64,000 bases of DNA from DASZUK01 sp963844575 (GCA_963844575.1 CAWJOU010000005.1:2604001-2668000); one strand, 5' to 3'. Numbered from the stretch's first letter, positions 8,499 through 18,484 are shown. The notes: a model not told the origin generated them from the letters alone. Translations and numbers: made by a program.

Positions 8499-9614
8499 GG
8501 ACAGCGAGCTCGCTTTGTCCGTGAGGATCTGGAGGAGATCGTCGAAGGACTTGGCGAACGAGTGGACACCCTCGTTCTCGAGCGTCGTCGAGACGTCGGC
8601 GAAGTCGATGCCGGCGTCGGCCAGCCGGGCCAGCCGCGACGCGGCACCGGCCGGATCGGCGTCGATCGTCCGGGCGATCGTCGCGTGGTCGAGAACCGCG
8701 TCGATCGTCTGGGCCGGCATCGTGTTGACCGTGTCCGGACCGATCAGCGTGTCGACGTACAGGAGGTCCGGGTACGCCGGGTTCTTCGTCGACGTCGACG
8801 CCCACAGCGGGCGTTGGACGTGGGCACCCTTGGCCGCCAACGCCTCCCAGCGCGGGCCGGAGAACGCCTGGCCGAAGTGCTGGTACGCCTCCTGGGCCTG
8901 GGCGACCGCGGCCTGGCCCCGCAGGGCGAGGATCGCCTGGTCGCCACCGCCACCGCCACCGGCCAGCTGTTCGAGCCGGCGATCGATCTCGGTGTCGACC
9001 CGGCTGACGAAGAACGATGCGACGCTGTGCACGTTCGACAGGTCGGTGGCACCGGACGTGAGATAGTCCTCGAGGCCACCGATGTACGCCTCGACGACCG
9101 CGTCGTAGCGCTCGAGGCCGAAGATCAGCGTGACGTTGATGCTCCGGCCCTCGCCGATGAGCTGGCGGATGGCCGGAACGCCTTCCGCGGTCGCCGGTAC
9201 CTTGACGAGCAGGTTCGGCTCGGCGATCCGCTCGTGGAGCGACCGGGCCGACGCCAGCGTGGCCGCGGTGTCACGGGCCAGGGCGGGGGAGACCTCCAGG
9301 GAGACGAAGCCGTCGGCGCCGTTCGATTCGTCGTACAGCGGCCGGAACACGCCGAGCGCGCCGCCGATGTCCTGGATCACGAGCTCCCAGTAGGCATCGT
9401 CGACCGTCCCCGTCTTGATCAGCGACGCGAACTGCTCGTCATAGTCGTCCTGGCCCTCGATCGCCTTGGCGAAGATCGTCGGGTTCGACGTCGCGCCACG
9501 GACGCCCTTCCTGACGAGCTCGGCCAGGTGGCCACCGGTCAGCCAGTCACGCTGGAGATTGTCGACCCACGGGCTCTGCCCGCCGATCTCGTACAGGTCA
9601 TGCAGCTTCGTCAT
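8496..9614 (-). CDS. tal: Transaldolase
   Basis: Transfers dihydroxyacetone between sedoheptulose 7-phosphate and glyceraldehyde 3-phosphate in the non-oxidative pentose phosphate pathway. The 372-residue length and the N-terminal GVRGATSNPTIFAKAI are those of the actinobacterial/cyanobacterial TalB-like group. The Schiff-base Lys lies in NLLVKVPATAEGV, and SINVTLIFGLERYDAV is the conserved phosphate-binding strand. It lies 60 nt downstream of tkt and is read in the same direction as gnd, zwf and pgl. The stop codon sits inside a 15-bp tandem repeat. Confidence 0.95.
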   Translation of the reverse strand: MTKLHDLYEIGGQSPWVDNLQRDWLTGGHLAELVRKGVRGATSNPTIFAKAIEGQDDYDEQFASLIKTGTVDDAYWELVIQDIGGALGVFRPLYDESNGADGFVSLEVSPALARDTAATLASARSLHERIAEPNLLVKVPATAEGVPAIRQLIGEGRSINVTLIFGLERYDAVVEAYIGGLEDYLTSGATDLSNVHSVASFFVSRVDTEIDRRLEQLAGGGGGGDQAILALRGQAAVAQAQEAYQHFGQAFSGPRWEALAAKGAHVQRPLWASTSTKNPAYPDLLYVDTLIGPDTVNTMPAQTIDAVLDHATIARTIDADPAGAASRLARLADAGIDFADVSTTLENEGVHSFAKSFDDLLQILTDKASSLS

Positions 9615-9674
9615 CGTCGTCCTCTCGTCCCGTTGTCCTCGTCGTCCAGTCCGACGGCGGGCGCCTGCGGGCGG

Positions 9675-11744
9675 TCAGTCCCGCCAGGCCGACACGAGGG
9701 CGGCGGCCCGGTCGGCGACGTTGTCGGCGGTGAACCCGAACTCGGCCAGGACGACCGCGCCGGGCGCGGACGCGCCGAACGTATCGATCGAGACCGAGTC
9801 GTCGGCGTACCGGTCCCAGCCGAACGACGCCGCAGCCTCGACCGCCAGCGTCGGGACGTCCGGCGGCAGGACGGCCATCCGGTACTCGTCGTCCTGGTCC
9901 TCGAACCACTCCCAGCACGGCAGCGAGACGACCCTCGCCCGGACGCCCCGTTCGGCCAGCACCGTGGCGGCGTCGACGCAGACGTGGACCTCGCTGCCCG
10001 TCCCGATCAGGACGACGTCGGCATCGGGGAACGCCGCCCCGGCCCCGTCGCCGGTGGCTCCATCGGCCGCGGCCGCCTCGTCGACGAGCACGTACCCGCC
10101 ACGGGAGAAGCCGTCCGGCGCCCGCTCGGCCGTCTCGGCCAGAACGGGGATGTTCTGCCGGGAGAGGATCAGCGCGGCCGGCTCGTCGCTGTTCACGGCC
10201 ATCCGCCAGGCCTGCGCCGTCTCGTTGGCGTCCGCCGGCCGGATCACCTGGAGGCCGGGCATCGCCCGGAGGGCCGCGAGCTGCTCGATCGGCTGGTGGG
10301 TCGGGCCGTCCTCACCGAGGCCGACGGAGTCGTGCGTCCACGAGTAGATGACGTGGGCCCTCGACAGCGCGGCGAGCCGGACGGCACCGCGCATGTAGTC
10401 GCTGAAGACGAAGAACGTGCCGCCGATCGGCAGGACGCCGCCGTGGTGGGCCATTCCGGTCATCGCCGCGCCCATACCGTGCTCGCGGATCCCGTAGTAG
10501 ACCTGCCGGCCGCCGGGATGCTCGACGGACTGCTGCACCCCGTCGTCGAGCTTGACGCCGGTGTTCCCGGTCAGATCGGCCGCGCCGGCGACGAGGCCCG
10601 GCAGCAGGTCGGCCGTGGCGTTGATGCACGCGTTGACCGCCTTGCGCGTCGCCAGCTCGTCGCCCGTCTCGAACGTCGGCAGCTTCGCCTCCCAGCCGGG
10701 CAGGCCGCGGCCGGCCCACGCCGCGTCCCACGCCGCCCGGTCGCCGCCCCACGCGTCGAAGCGGGCCTCCCACTCCGCCCGCCACGCCCGGCCCCGTGGG
10801 CCGCATCCCCGGTAGTGGTCGAGCACCGCGTCCGGCACCCAGAACGTCTCGTCCGGCGGCAGCCCGAGCAGCTCCTTCGTCGCCCGGATCTCGTCCGGCG
10901 GGAACGGATCGCCGTGGGCCTTCGCGGTGTCCGTCAGGTTCGGCGACGGCCAGCCGATGTGGCTGCGCAGGACGATCAGCGACGGCTTGTCCTCGACGGC
11001 CATCGCCCGGCGGACCGCGGCTTCGAGGGCCATCGGGTCGTTGGCGATCTCGCCGACGACGTCGACGTCCCAGCCGTAGCCGTCGAACCGTTCCGGGACG
11101 CGGTCGGTGTACGACAGCTCCGTCGGCCCGTCGATCGTGATGTGGTTGTCGTCGTAGACGTAGACGAGCCGGCCGAGCTGGAGGTGGCCGGCCAGCGACG
11201 CCGCCTCGTGCGAGATCCCCTCCTCCAGGCAACCGTCGCCGGCGATGACGAACGTGTGGTGGTCGACGACGTCCGGCCCGAACTTGGCCCGCAGGAACCG
11301 CTCCGCGACGCCCATGCCGACGCCGTTGGCGAACCCCTGGCCGAGCGGGCCGGTCGTCACCTCGACGCCGGCGGTGTGCCGGTGCTCGGGGTGGCCGGGC
11401 GTCTTGCTGCCCCACTGCCGGAACGCCTTCAGGTCGTCGAGCGTCAGGCCGTACCCGGTGAGATAGAGCATCGAATAGAGAAGGATCGACGCATGGCCGT
11501 TCGACAGCACGAACCGGTCACGGTCCGGCCACGCCGGGTCCGCCGGGTCGTGGCGCATGACCCGCGTCCACAGGACGTACGCCAGCGGCGCCAGTGCCAT
11601 CGCCGTGCCGCTGTGGCCGGAGCTCGCCGCCCGCGGGGCGTCCATGGCGAGGCCGCGGACGACGTTGATCGCGAGCTGCTCGAGGCCGGCATCACCGGCA
11701 CCGGTCGCGGCGTCGTCGGCGGGCAGGGGGGCCGTGCCGGACAT
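9675..11744 (-). CDS. tkt: Transketolase
   Basis: Thiamine-diphosphate enzyme moving two-carbon ketol units between pentose and triose/hexose phosphates. The 689 residues cover all three domains. Key motifs: substrate His in SSGHSGTAM, TTGPLGQGFANGVGMG, the TPP/Mg motif GDGCLEEGISHEAASLAG, the pyrimidine-domain REHGMGAAMTGMA, and DSVGLGEDGPTHQPIEQLA with the donor-binding His residues. ATG 11744 follows GTGAGG. It is the first gene of the minus-strand pentose-phosphate operon, facing a short intergenic region shared with a divergent membrane-protein gene. Confidence 0.96.
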   Translation of the reverse strand: MSGTAPLPADDAATGAGDAGLEQLAINVVRGLAMDAPRAASSGHSGTAMALAPLAYVLWTRVMRHDPADPAWPDRDRFVLSNGHASILLYSMLYLTGYGLTLDDLKAFRQWGSKTPGHPEHRHTAGVEVTTGPLGQGFANGVGMGVAERFLRAKFGPDVVDHHTFVIAGDGCLEEGISHEAASLAGHLQLGRLVYVYDDNHITIDGPTELSYTDRVPERFDGYGWDVDVVGEIANDPMALEAAVRRAMAVEDKPSLIVLRSHIGWPSPNLTDTAKAHGDPFPPDEIRATKELLGLPPDETFWVPDAVLDHYRGCGPRGRAWRAEWEARFDAWGGDRAAWDAAWAGRGLPGWEAKLPTFETGDELATRKAVNACINATADLLPGLVAGAADLTGNTGVKLDDGVQQSVEHPGGRQVYYGIREHGMGAAMTGMAHHGGVLPIGGTFFVFSDYMRGAVRLAALSRAHVIYSWTHDSVGLGEDGPTHQPIEQLAALRAMPGLQVIRPADANETAQAWRMAVNSDEPAALILSRQNIPVLAETAERAPDGFSRGGYVLVDEAAAADGATGDGAGAAFPDADVVLIGTGSEVHVCVDAATVLAERGVRARVVSLPCWEWFEDQDDEYRMAVLPPDVPTLAVEAAASFGWDRYADDSVSIDTFGASAPGAVVLAEFGFTADNVADRAAALVSAWRD

Positions 11745-11842
11745 GCGCCTCACCCTACCCATTTCGCTGGGTCCCGATGCGACATCGCGGCCCCTGCCGA
11801 CCATTGCTTGCGGCCGGGCGCCCCGGGAGGAAGGATGACCCG

Positions 11843-12238
11843 ATGCAACTGTTCAACCGGGCCGGGACCGACGACGGCCCCGAAGGCCCGGCCGACCGTG
11901 TCCGGCAGGCCGGCGGCGACGCCATCCAGCTCGTCATCGACTACGTCAAGCAGGAGACGATCGGGCCGCTCAAGGGCGTCGGCCGCTTCCTGGCCTTCGG
12001 CATCGCCGGCTCGCTGGCCCTCTGCGTCGGGCTCGTCCTGCTGCTCGTCGGCCTCCTCCGGCTCTTGCAGTCGGAGACGGGGACGACGTTCGCCGGCAAC
12101 CTGACGTGGCTGCCGTACGTCATCGTCGCGGTCGCCGCGCTGCTCGTCATCGGCCTGGCGGCGTGGCGGGTGGCCAAGGGCCCGGCCGCCCGGCGCCTCC
12201 CGGAACCACGGCCCGACAACGAGGGGAGCGCCAGCTGA
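11843..12238 (+). CDS. Two-helix membrane protein, holin-superfamily III-like
   Basis: A 131-residue protein with an acidic soluble N-terminus (residues 1-45) and two hydrophobic helices at about 48-72 (FGIAGSLALCVGLVLLLVGL) and 92-112 (VIVAVAALLVIGLAAW). The layout resembles the actinobacterial putative holin-X group, whose cellular role is not established. ATG 11843 has AAGGA upstream at suitable spacing. The next gene overlaps by one nucleotide (TGATG), so the two small membrane proteins are probably translated together. Confidence 0.6.
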   Translation: MQLFNRAGTDDGPEGPADRVRQAGGDAIQLVIDYVKQETIGPLKGVGRFLAFGIAGSLALCVGLVLLLVGLLRLLQSETGTTFAGNLTWLPYVIVAVAALLVIGLAAWRVAKGPAARRLPEPRPDNEGSAS

Positions 12239-12456
12239 TGGCAGTAGCGACGAACGGGCGCCGGATCACCCGCGACGACCTGCAGGCCGCGTTCACGCGG
12301 CTGTCCGGCGAGGGCGAGGCGACGGCCAAGGCCGCCGTCCCGCAGGCCGCGGTCGTGGCCGGCGCGGTCGCGCTCGCGGTCCTCACCCTGGCGTACCTCG
12401 CCGGGCGCCGCCGGGGTCGCGGCCGGTCGGCCGTCATCGAGCTCCGCCGGATCTAG
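12238..12456 (+). CDS. Small single-pass membrane protein
   Basis: A 72-residue protein with an N-terminal soluble part (ITRDDLQAAFTRLSGEGEAT) and one hydrophobic segment at about residues 38-58 ending in an Arg/Gly-rich cytoplasmic-type tail. The coupled start (ATG overlapping the previous stop) supports real translation. I recognise no family; the pairing with a two-helix holin-like protein is the only functional hint. Confidence 0.6.
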   Translation: MAVATNGRRITRDDLQAAFTRLSGEGEATAKAAVPQAAVVAGAVALAVLTLAYLAGRRRGRGRSAVIELRRI

Positions 12457-12474
12457 CCGGTGGGGACCTAGCCG

Positions 12475-12696
12475 GTGGACAGACTCCTCCGCCGCCTCGC
12501 CCGGTCCGGGTTCCGGCGCGGCATGGACGGCGAGCACTGGGCGTGGTTCGTCATCGCGCTGTCCGCGTTCGCCCTCCGGCGGGCCCGACGGGCCCGCGAC
12601 GCGCCGATCCTCTCGGTGCCGATCAAGCCGGGGGAGCGGTTCGTGGTCAGCCTGTCGGCGCCGGGGAGCCGCCGGGGCGACCCTTCCGGCACCTGA
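12475..12696 (+). CDS. Hypothetical protein (73 aa) before trmI
   Basis: A short basic protein with a hydrophobic patch (HWAWFVIALSAFAL) followed by an Arg-rich stretch and IKPGERFVVSL. GTG 12475 is the assumed start. The stop is 5 nt before the trmI GTG, so it would be co-transcribed with the tRNA methyltransferase. No family recognised. Confidence 0.5.
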   Translation: MDRLLRRLARSGFRRGMDGEHWAWFVIALSAFALRRARRARDAPILSVPIKPGERFVVSLSAPGSRRGDPSGT

Positions 12697-12701
12697 CCGA
12701 C

Positions 12702-13553
12702 GTGCCACTGACCGTCGCCTCCGGCGAGCGGGTCCTCCTGATCGACGCCAAGGACCGCCACTACCTCATCACTCTCGTCACGGGGGCGATGTTCCATACG
12801 CACGCCGGGATCGTCGCCCACGACGACATCATCGGCCTCGACGAGGGGTCGACCGTCGTCGGGACGACCGGCCGCTCGTTCCTCGTCCTGCGCCCGACGC
12901 TGTCCGACGTCATCCTCAAGATGCCGCGCGGTGCGCAGGTCATCTATCCGAAGGACCTCGGGGCCATCCTGATCGCCGCCGACATCGCCCCCGGCCAGCG
13001 CATCCTCGAAGCCGGCGTCGGCTCCGGCGCACTGTCGATGGCCGTGCTGCGGGCCGGCGCGTCCGTCGTCGGCTACGAGCTGCGTGGCGACTTCGCCGCC
13101 CGGGCCCGGGCCAACGTCGCCGCGCTCGTCGGCCCCGACGCGGACTACCGCGTCGAGATCCGCGACGTCACCGAAGGCATCGACGAGCGCGACGTCGACC
13201 GGATCCTGCTCGACATGCCCGAGCCGTGGCGCGTCCTGCCGCACGCCGCGACCGCGCTGCGCCCCGGCGGCATCCTGTTCGCGTACCTGCCGACCATCAA
13301 CCAGACCGCGCAGCTCCGCGGCGCGCTCGACGCGGCCGGCTTCGGTCTCGCCGAGACCGTCGAGGTGCTCCACCGGACCTGGCACGTCGAAGCCCGGTCC
13401 GTCCGGCCCGACCACCGGATGGTCGCCCATACCGGCTTCCTGACGACGGCTCGCCGGCTGGTCGCCGCGCGGCCGGTGGACGTCGGACGAACCGGCGGCG
13501 ACGTAGTGGTGGCGGAGCCGGCGGCCGACGAGCCGGCGACCGGAACGGACTGA
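12702..13553 (+). CDS. trmI: tRNA (adenine-58-N1)-methyltransferase
   Basis: SAM-dependent enzyme that methylates A58 in the tRNA T loop. The 283-residue protein has the N-terminal beta domain (SGERVLLIDAKDRHYLITL), the PRGAQVIYPKDLGAILI signature, the SAM-binding motif ILEAGVGSGALSMAVLRAG, and the catalytic-loop DRILLDMPEPWRVL. Start GTG 12702 is inferred from family length; the upstream frame lacks homology. trmI just upstream of the proteasome ATPase is conserved actinobacterial gene order, which supports the assignment. Confidence 0.93.
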   Translation: MPLTVASGERVLLIDAKDRHYLITLVTGAMFHTHAGIVAHDDIIGLDEGSTVVGTTGRSFLVLRPTLSDVILKMPRGAQVIYPKDLGAILIAADIAPGQRILEAGVGSGALSMAVLRAGASVVGYELRGDFAARARANVAALVGPDADYRVEIRDVTEGIDERDVDRILLDMPEPWRVLPHAATALRPGGILFAYLPTINQTAQLRGALDAAGFGLAETVEVLHRTWHVEARSVRPDHRMVAHTGFLTTARRLVAARPVDVGRTGGDVVVAEPAADEPATGTD

Positions 13554-13670
13554 GGCTCGGCGGTCCGCCCGGCGGGACGTCCTGGCAGTCCGCCCGGCGG
13601 CCCGGCTCGCTTTCAGCAGCGACCCGCCGATACCCCGCCCGGTGTCACACCCGTCCGCGACGATGGCGTC

Positions 13671-14831
13671 GTGGGATCGCTCGTCGTCATCCGGGAGCAC
13701 GTCGACCGGCTCCGGGCGGAGCTGGCCGGGCTTGCCCCGACCGCGCTGTCGGGCACCGACGCGGCAGCCGTCGTCGCCGTGGGCGTCGAGATCGAGCGGC
13801 TCGGCGCGGCAACGTGCACCCGCTACGCCAGGCGGGTGGCCGAGACGAAGGCGTACGACGGCTACAAGAGCGCGGCGAACTGGCTGGCCGCCAAGACGGG
13901 GGAATCGACCGGCGCGGCGCAGGGTCTGCTCGACGTGGCCGAGAAGCTGGCCGAGGCACCGCTCGTCGACGAGGCGTTCTCGGACGGTCGGCTGTCGCTG
14001 GCCCAGGCGAAGATCGTCGCCGGGGCCGGCGCGGTCGACCCGGCGTCGCAGGAGCAGCTGATCGGATCGGCGACGAGACAGTCGTTCCGGGAGCTCGTCG
14101 ACGACGCCCGACGGATCCGTCGGCGGGCACTGGGGGAGGCGACGGAGGCGGCCAAGGAGGCTCGGGCCCACCGGCGGCGCTACGTGCGCGTGTGGGCGCC
14201 CGACGAGGGCGGACTGCGGCTCGAAGCGTGGCTGCCGAGGATCGACGGCGCCCGAGTCAAGGCCGTTCTCGAGGACGAGGCCGACCGGGTGTTCAAAGAG
14301 GCCCACGCGGCCGGGCGGCGGGAGCCGGCGCCGGCCTACCTCGCCGACGCGCTCGTGCACGTCGTCTGCGGTGACGCCGCATCGCGGCCGAAGGCCCACG
14401 TCGACCTCCGCGTCGACGCCGCCGCGCTGCGCCGTGGCGGGGTCGACGGCGACGAGATCTGCGAGATCCCGGGCGTCGGCTCCGTGCCGGTCGGCGTCGC
14501 CCGTGACGTCCTCGGCGACTCGGTGTTCCGCCTCGTCGTCACCAACGGCACCGACGTCAGGACGGTCACTTCCCGCAAGCGGACGATTCGGGAGCCGCTG
14601 CGGGCGGCGCTACGGGAGCGCGACGGCGGCTGTGCCGTCCCGGGCTGCCCGAACACGAGGTACCTCGAGATCGACCACGACTGGGAGCTCTCCCGGGGCG
14701 GTCCGACGCAGCTCGATAACCTGCAATTGCTCTGCACCCACCATCACCGGTTGAAAACGGCGTTCGGGTTCCGGCTGCTCGGGCCGCCGGGCGAACGACG
14801 GTGGGTACCGCCGCCTAGCCGCGCTCGATGA
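13671..14831 (+). CDS. DUF222 domain HNH endonuclease
   Basis: A 386-residue protein with an N-terminal DUF222 helical region (residues about 1-260) and a C-terminal HNH nuclease motif: the zinc-type Cys pair in GGCAVPGCPNTRYLEIDHDW, followed by DNLQLLCTHHHRLKT. Such proteins are abundant in actinobacteria, often in several copies, and behave like mobile or selfish nucleases, though biological roles are largely unknown. GTG 13671 follows a 117-bp spacer from trmI. Its 3' end overlaps the convergent ferredoxin gene by 17 bp. It interrupts the usual trmI-to-mpa neighbourhood, which fits insertion at this spot (inference). Confidence 0.85.
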   Translation: MGSLVVIREHVDRLRAELAGLAPTALSGTDAAAVVAVGVEIERLGAATCTRYARRVAETKAYDGYKSAANWLAAKTGESTGAAQGLLDVAEKLAEAPLVDEAFSDGRLSLAQAKIVAGAGAVDPASQEQLIGSATRQSFRELVDDARRIRRRALGEATEAAKEARAHRRRYVRVWAPDEGGLRLEAWLPRIDGARVKAVLEDEADRVFKEAHAAGRREPAPAYLADALVHVVCGDAASRPKAHVDLRVDAAALRRGGVDGDEICEIPGVGSVPVGVARDVLGDSVFRLVVTNGTDVRTVTSRKRTIREPLRAALRERDGGCAVPGCPNTRYLEIDHDWELSRGGPTQLDNLQLLCTHHHRLKTAFGFRLLGPPGERRWVPPPSRAR

Positions 14832-15051
14832 AGATGCACTCGCCGGGGCACTCCTCGGAGGCCTCGACGACCGCGTCCTCGAGATCCTCCGGCACCAGCG
14901 CCATGCCGGCCGACCCCCCGGGCTCGTCCTTGACGGCGTCGCCTTCCTTCACATAGGCGAGCCCGTCGTCGAGCAGGGTGAAGACTGCAGGGGCGATCTC
15001 CTCGCAGAGACCGTCACCGGTGCAGAGATCCTGGTCGATCCAGACCTTCAT
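14815..15051 (-). CDS. Ferredoxin, [3Fe-4S]/[4Fe-4S] single-cluster type
   Basis: A 78-residue acidic electron carrier. Cluster ligands: Cys10 and Cys16 in DLCTGDGLCEE and the late CPGEC motif, the spacing of single-cluster ferredoxins that serve cytochromes P450 and similar oxidoreductases. Asp13 sits at the position that is Cys in true 4Fe-4S proteins, favouring 3Fe-4S. It is divergent from mpa, a position also seen in other actinobacteria. The partner enzyme is not visible in the window. Confidence 0.9.
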   Translation of the reverse strand: MKVWIDQDLCTGDGLCEEIAPAVFTLLDDGLAYVKEGDAVKDEPGGSAGMALVPEDLEDAVVEASEECPGECIFIERG

Positions 15052-15202
15052 TCGTTGCCTTTCTCCTTCGGCTCCGCCCCCATCCCCGTGACGGAGCCGT
15101 GGCCACAGAGCCCCTTACCTTAGTACGGACAGGCCGGTCGACGTGCGTACGTGAGCGTGCCCCACCTTCCCCGTCCGACCGGTATGGTGAGCACAAGTCG
15201 GG

Positions 15203-16976
15203 GTGCGGGAGGTGAGTCCGACGCCTGATCGAGGACAGCACGAACATGGCGAGGACGAGCTCGAAGTCCTTCGCAGTCGACTCCTCGAGGCCGAGGACGA
15301 GGTCAACGCCCTCCGTCGTCGCCTCCAGGAGAGCCCGGGCCGCGTCCAGGCACTGGAGGAGCGGCTGCTCGAGACCAAGGGCCAGCTCGCCCACGCGATC
15401 TCCCAGAACGAAAAGCTGACGTTCACGCTGCAGCAGGCGAAGGAGCAGCTCGCCGCTCTCCGCGAGGAGGTCGAGAAGCTGACGCAGCCGCCGGCCGCGT
15501 ACGGGACGTTCCTCGGGATCAACGAGGACGGGACGGTCGACGTCTTCTCCGGCGGTCGCAAGATGCGGGTCGCCCTGCACCCGGACATCGACCCGGGCGT
15601 GATCCGCAAGGGCAACGAGGTCGTCTTGAACGAGTCGCTCAACGTCGTCCTCGTCCGCGACGGCGAGCTCGCGGGCGAGGTCGTCACGCTCAAGGAGCGG
15701 CTCGACGACCGTCACCGGTGCATCGTCTTCGCCCGGGCCGACGAGGAGCGGGTGGCCGAGCTGAGCGAGGACCTCTTCGACGTCCGGCTGCGGGCGGGCG
15801 ACTCGCTGCTGATGGACGTCCGCACGCAGCTGCTCATCGAGAAGCTGCCGAAGCTCGAGACCGAGGAGCTCGTCCTCGAGGAGGTCCCGGACATCACGTA
15901 CGCCGACGTCGGCGGCCTCGACACGCAGATCGAGGCGATCACCGACGCGGTCGAGCTGCCGTACCTGCACCGGACGCTGTTCGCGGAGTACGACCTGCCG
16001 GCGCCCAAGGGCATCCTCCTCTACGGCCCGCCGGGCTGCGGCAAGACGCTCATCGCCAAGGCGGTGGCGAACTCGCTGGCCAAGAAGGTCGCGGAGACGA
16101 CCGGTGACGACAACGTCCGCAGCTACTTCCTCAACATCAAGGGCCCGGAGCTGCTCAACAAGTACGTCGGCGAGACCGAGCGGCAGATCCGCCAGGTCTT
16201 CCAGCGGGCCCGCGAGAAGGCCGACGAGGGCGATGCCGGTCATCGTCTTCTTCGACGAGATGGAGTCGCTGTTCCGGACGAGGGGGACCGGGATCAGCTC
16301 GGACATGGAGTCGACGATCGTCCCGCAGCTGCTCGCCGAGATCGACGGGGTCGAGTCCCTCCGGGACGTCATCGTCATCGGCGCGTCGAACCGGGAGGAC
16401 CTGATCGACCCGGCGATCCTCCGACCCGGCCGGCTCGACGTGAAGATCAAGATCGAGCGCCCCGACGAGGAGGCCGCGGTCCAGATCTTCTCGCGGTACC
16501 TGACCGCCGACCTGCCGCTCGACCGGCCGGAGGTCGAGCGGCTCGGCGGCGGTGACCCCCACAAGGCCGTCCTGGCGATCATCGAGGACACCGTCGCCGA
16601 GATGTACCGCGAGGACGACGACAACCGCTTCCTCGAGGTCACGTACCAGAACGGCGACAAGGAGATCCTGTACTACCGCGACTTCGCGTCCGGGGCGATG
16701 ATCGAGAACATCGTCCGGCGGGCGAAGAAGCTGGCCATCAAGCGGGTCATCGCCGGCGAGCCCGGCGGGATCCGGACGGCCGACCTGCGCGAGTCGATCC
16801 GCCAGGAGTACAAGGAGAACGAAGACCTCCCGAACACGACGAACCCGGACGACTGGGCGCGGATCTCCGGGAAGAAGGGGGAGCGGATCGTCTACGTCCG
16901 GACGCTCCTTAGCGAGGACCGCGACGTCCGTGGCGGGCGGGCGATCGAACGGGTCGGCACCGGCCAGTACCTGTAG
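15203..16976 (+). pseudogene. mpa: Proteasome-associated ATPase Mpa/ARC, split by one +1 frame change
   Basis: Hexameric AAA unfoldase that captures pupylated proteins and feeds the 20S proteasome. Frame one gives the coiled coil (residues about 10-80), the OB domains and Walker A (YGPPGCGKTLIAKAVANSLA) up to REKADEG; the next in-frame codons make no family sense. One base later (extra base within 16229-16232) the reading continues as MPVIVFFDEMESLF (Walker B), IGASNREDLIDPAILRPGRL, and the proteasome-docking C-terminus GQYL. Without the extra base the protein would be complete and of normal length (about 590 residues). The start is GTG 15203 or 15212. A sequencing or assembly error is as likely as a real lesion. 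Confidence 0.88.
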
Positions 16977-16978
16977 CC

Positions 16979-18460
16979 ATGGCCATCGCGAAGGTCTGCG
17001 GGATCGAGACGGAGTACGGGATCCACGGCGGGCGACGGGAACCCGATCACCGCGTCGTCGGTGCTCGTCAACGCCTACGCCACCGACGTCGAGCGCCGGA
17101 CCGGCTGGGACTTCGAGGACGAGACACCGGGCAACGACGCCCGCGGCTTCGCCCGCGAGGGGTCGATGCCGCCGTCGGTCGAGACGCACCTGGTGAACAC
17201 CGTCCTCACCAACGGCGCCCGGTACTACGTCGACCACGCGCATCCGGAGTACTCGACGCCGGAGTGCGCCAACCCGCTCGAGCTCGTCGTCCACGACAAG
17301 GCCGGCGAGGAGATCCTCCGCCGGTCGATGGCCGCGGCCCGGCGGATCTTCCCCGACGCGGTCGCCGGTCGTCGTCTACAAGAACAACTCCGACGGCAAG
17401 GGCAACTCGTACGGCTGCCACGAGAACTACCTGATGGACCGGGCGCTGCCGTTCGCCAAGATCGTCACCGGCGTCGTGCCCCACTTCGTCACCCGCCAGA
17501 TCTTCACCGGCGCCGGCAAGGTCGGCACCGAGACGGCGTCCTTCGACCGGGTCGACTTCCAGATCACGCAGCGGGCGGAGTTCTTCGAGGAGGTCGTCGG
17601 CCTCGAGACGACGCTGAAGCGGCCGATCGTCAACACCCGCGACGAGCCGCACGCCGACCCGCGCCGGTTCCGCCGCCTGCACGTCATCGTCGGCGACGCC
17701 AACCTGTCGGAGGTGTCGACGTTCCTCAAGGTCGGGACGACCGCGCTCGTCCTGGCGATGCTCGAGGACGACGCGATGCCCCTCCGCGACTTCTCGCCGG
17801 CCGATCCGGTCCGGGCGATGCACCACGTCTCGACCGACCTCACGCTGGCCGCGCCGCTGACCCTGGCGGACGGCTCGACCGCGACCGCGCTCGAGATCCA
17901 GTGGGACCTGCTGACCGCCGCCCGCAAGTTCGCCGAGGAACGGGGGTTGGAGGTGCTCGGCGACGAGCGAGGTCGGTCAGATGGTCCTCGACCGCTGGGA
18001 AGCCGTCCTCGGCGCGCTCGAGACCGACCCGATGAGCCTGGCCCACCAGCTCGACTGGGTGGCCAAGTACCAGCTGATGACCGCGTACATGGACCGGCAC
18101 GGCTGCGACTGGCGCGACGACCGGCTCGCCGCCCTCGACCTGCAGTATCACGACCTTCGGCCGGAGCGGTCGCTCTACGCCCGGCTCGGCCTGGAGCGAC
18201 TCGTGACCGACGCCGACGTCGAGCGCGCGGTGACGATGCCACCGACCGACACGCGGGCCTGGTTCCGGGGCCAGTGCCTCGCCCGGTGGCCCGAAGCGGT
18301 CGTCACCGCCAACTGGGACTCCGTCGTCTTCGACCTCGGAACCGACCCCCTCCGCCGCGTCCCTATGATGGACCCCCTCAAGGGGACGGCCGAATTCACG
18401 GCCGCTCTCTTGGAGGGGAGCGCCAACCCGGCGGAGCTGCTGGAGCGACTGAGCTCGTGA
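16979..18460 (+). pseudogene. dop: Deamidase/depupylase Dop, split by three +1 frame changes
   Basis: Removes Pup from substrates and deamidates Gln-ended Pup; belongs to the glutamine-synthetase-like ligase fold together with PafA. Four segments in successive frames make one protein: KVCGIETEYGIHGG; then GNPITASSVLVNAYA to the region before YKNN; then YKNNSDGKGNSYGCHENYL, NTRDEPHADPRRFRRLHVIV and KVGTTALVLAML; then GQMVLDRWEAVLGALETDP to the C-terminus. Changes fall at about 17030-17033, 17361-17367 and 17968, each adding one base. ATG 16979 is 2 nt after the mpa stop. The coding is otherwise well conserved, so recent lesions or sequence errors are the likely explanations. Confidence 0.87.
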
Positions 18461-18484
18461 CCGGTGCTCATGAGGAGAACGACG

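Noticed and set aside
8070..12104. 1344-codon plus-strand open frame over the pentose-phosphate genes
   Set aside because: Antisense to well-supported gnd, tal and tkt; Arg/Val/Asp-rich pattern typical of complement frames.
13563..13600. 13-bp direct repeat GTCCGCCCGGCGG after trmI
   Set aside because: GC-only repeat, imperfect as a hairpin and without a T-run; not convincing as a terminator or a site.
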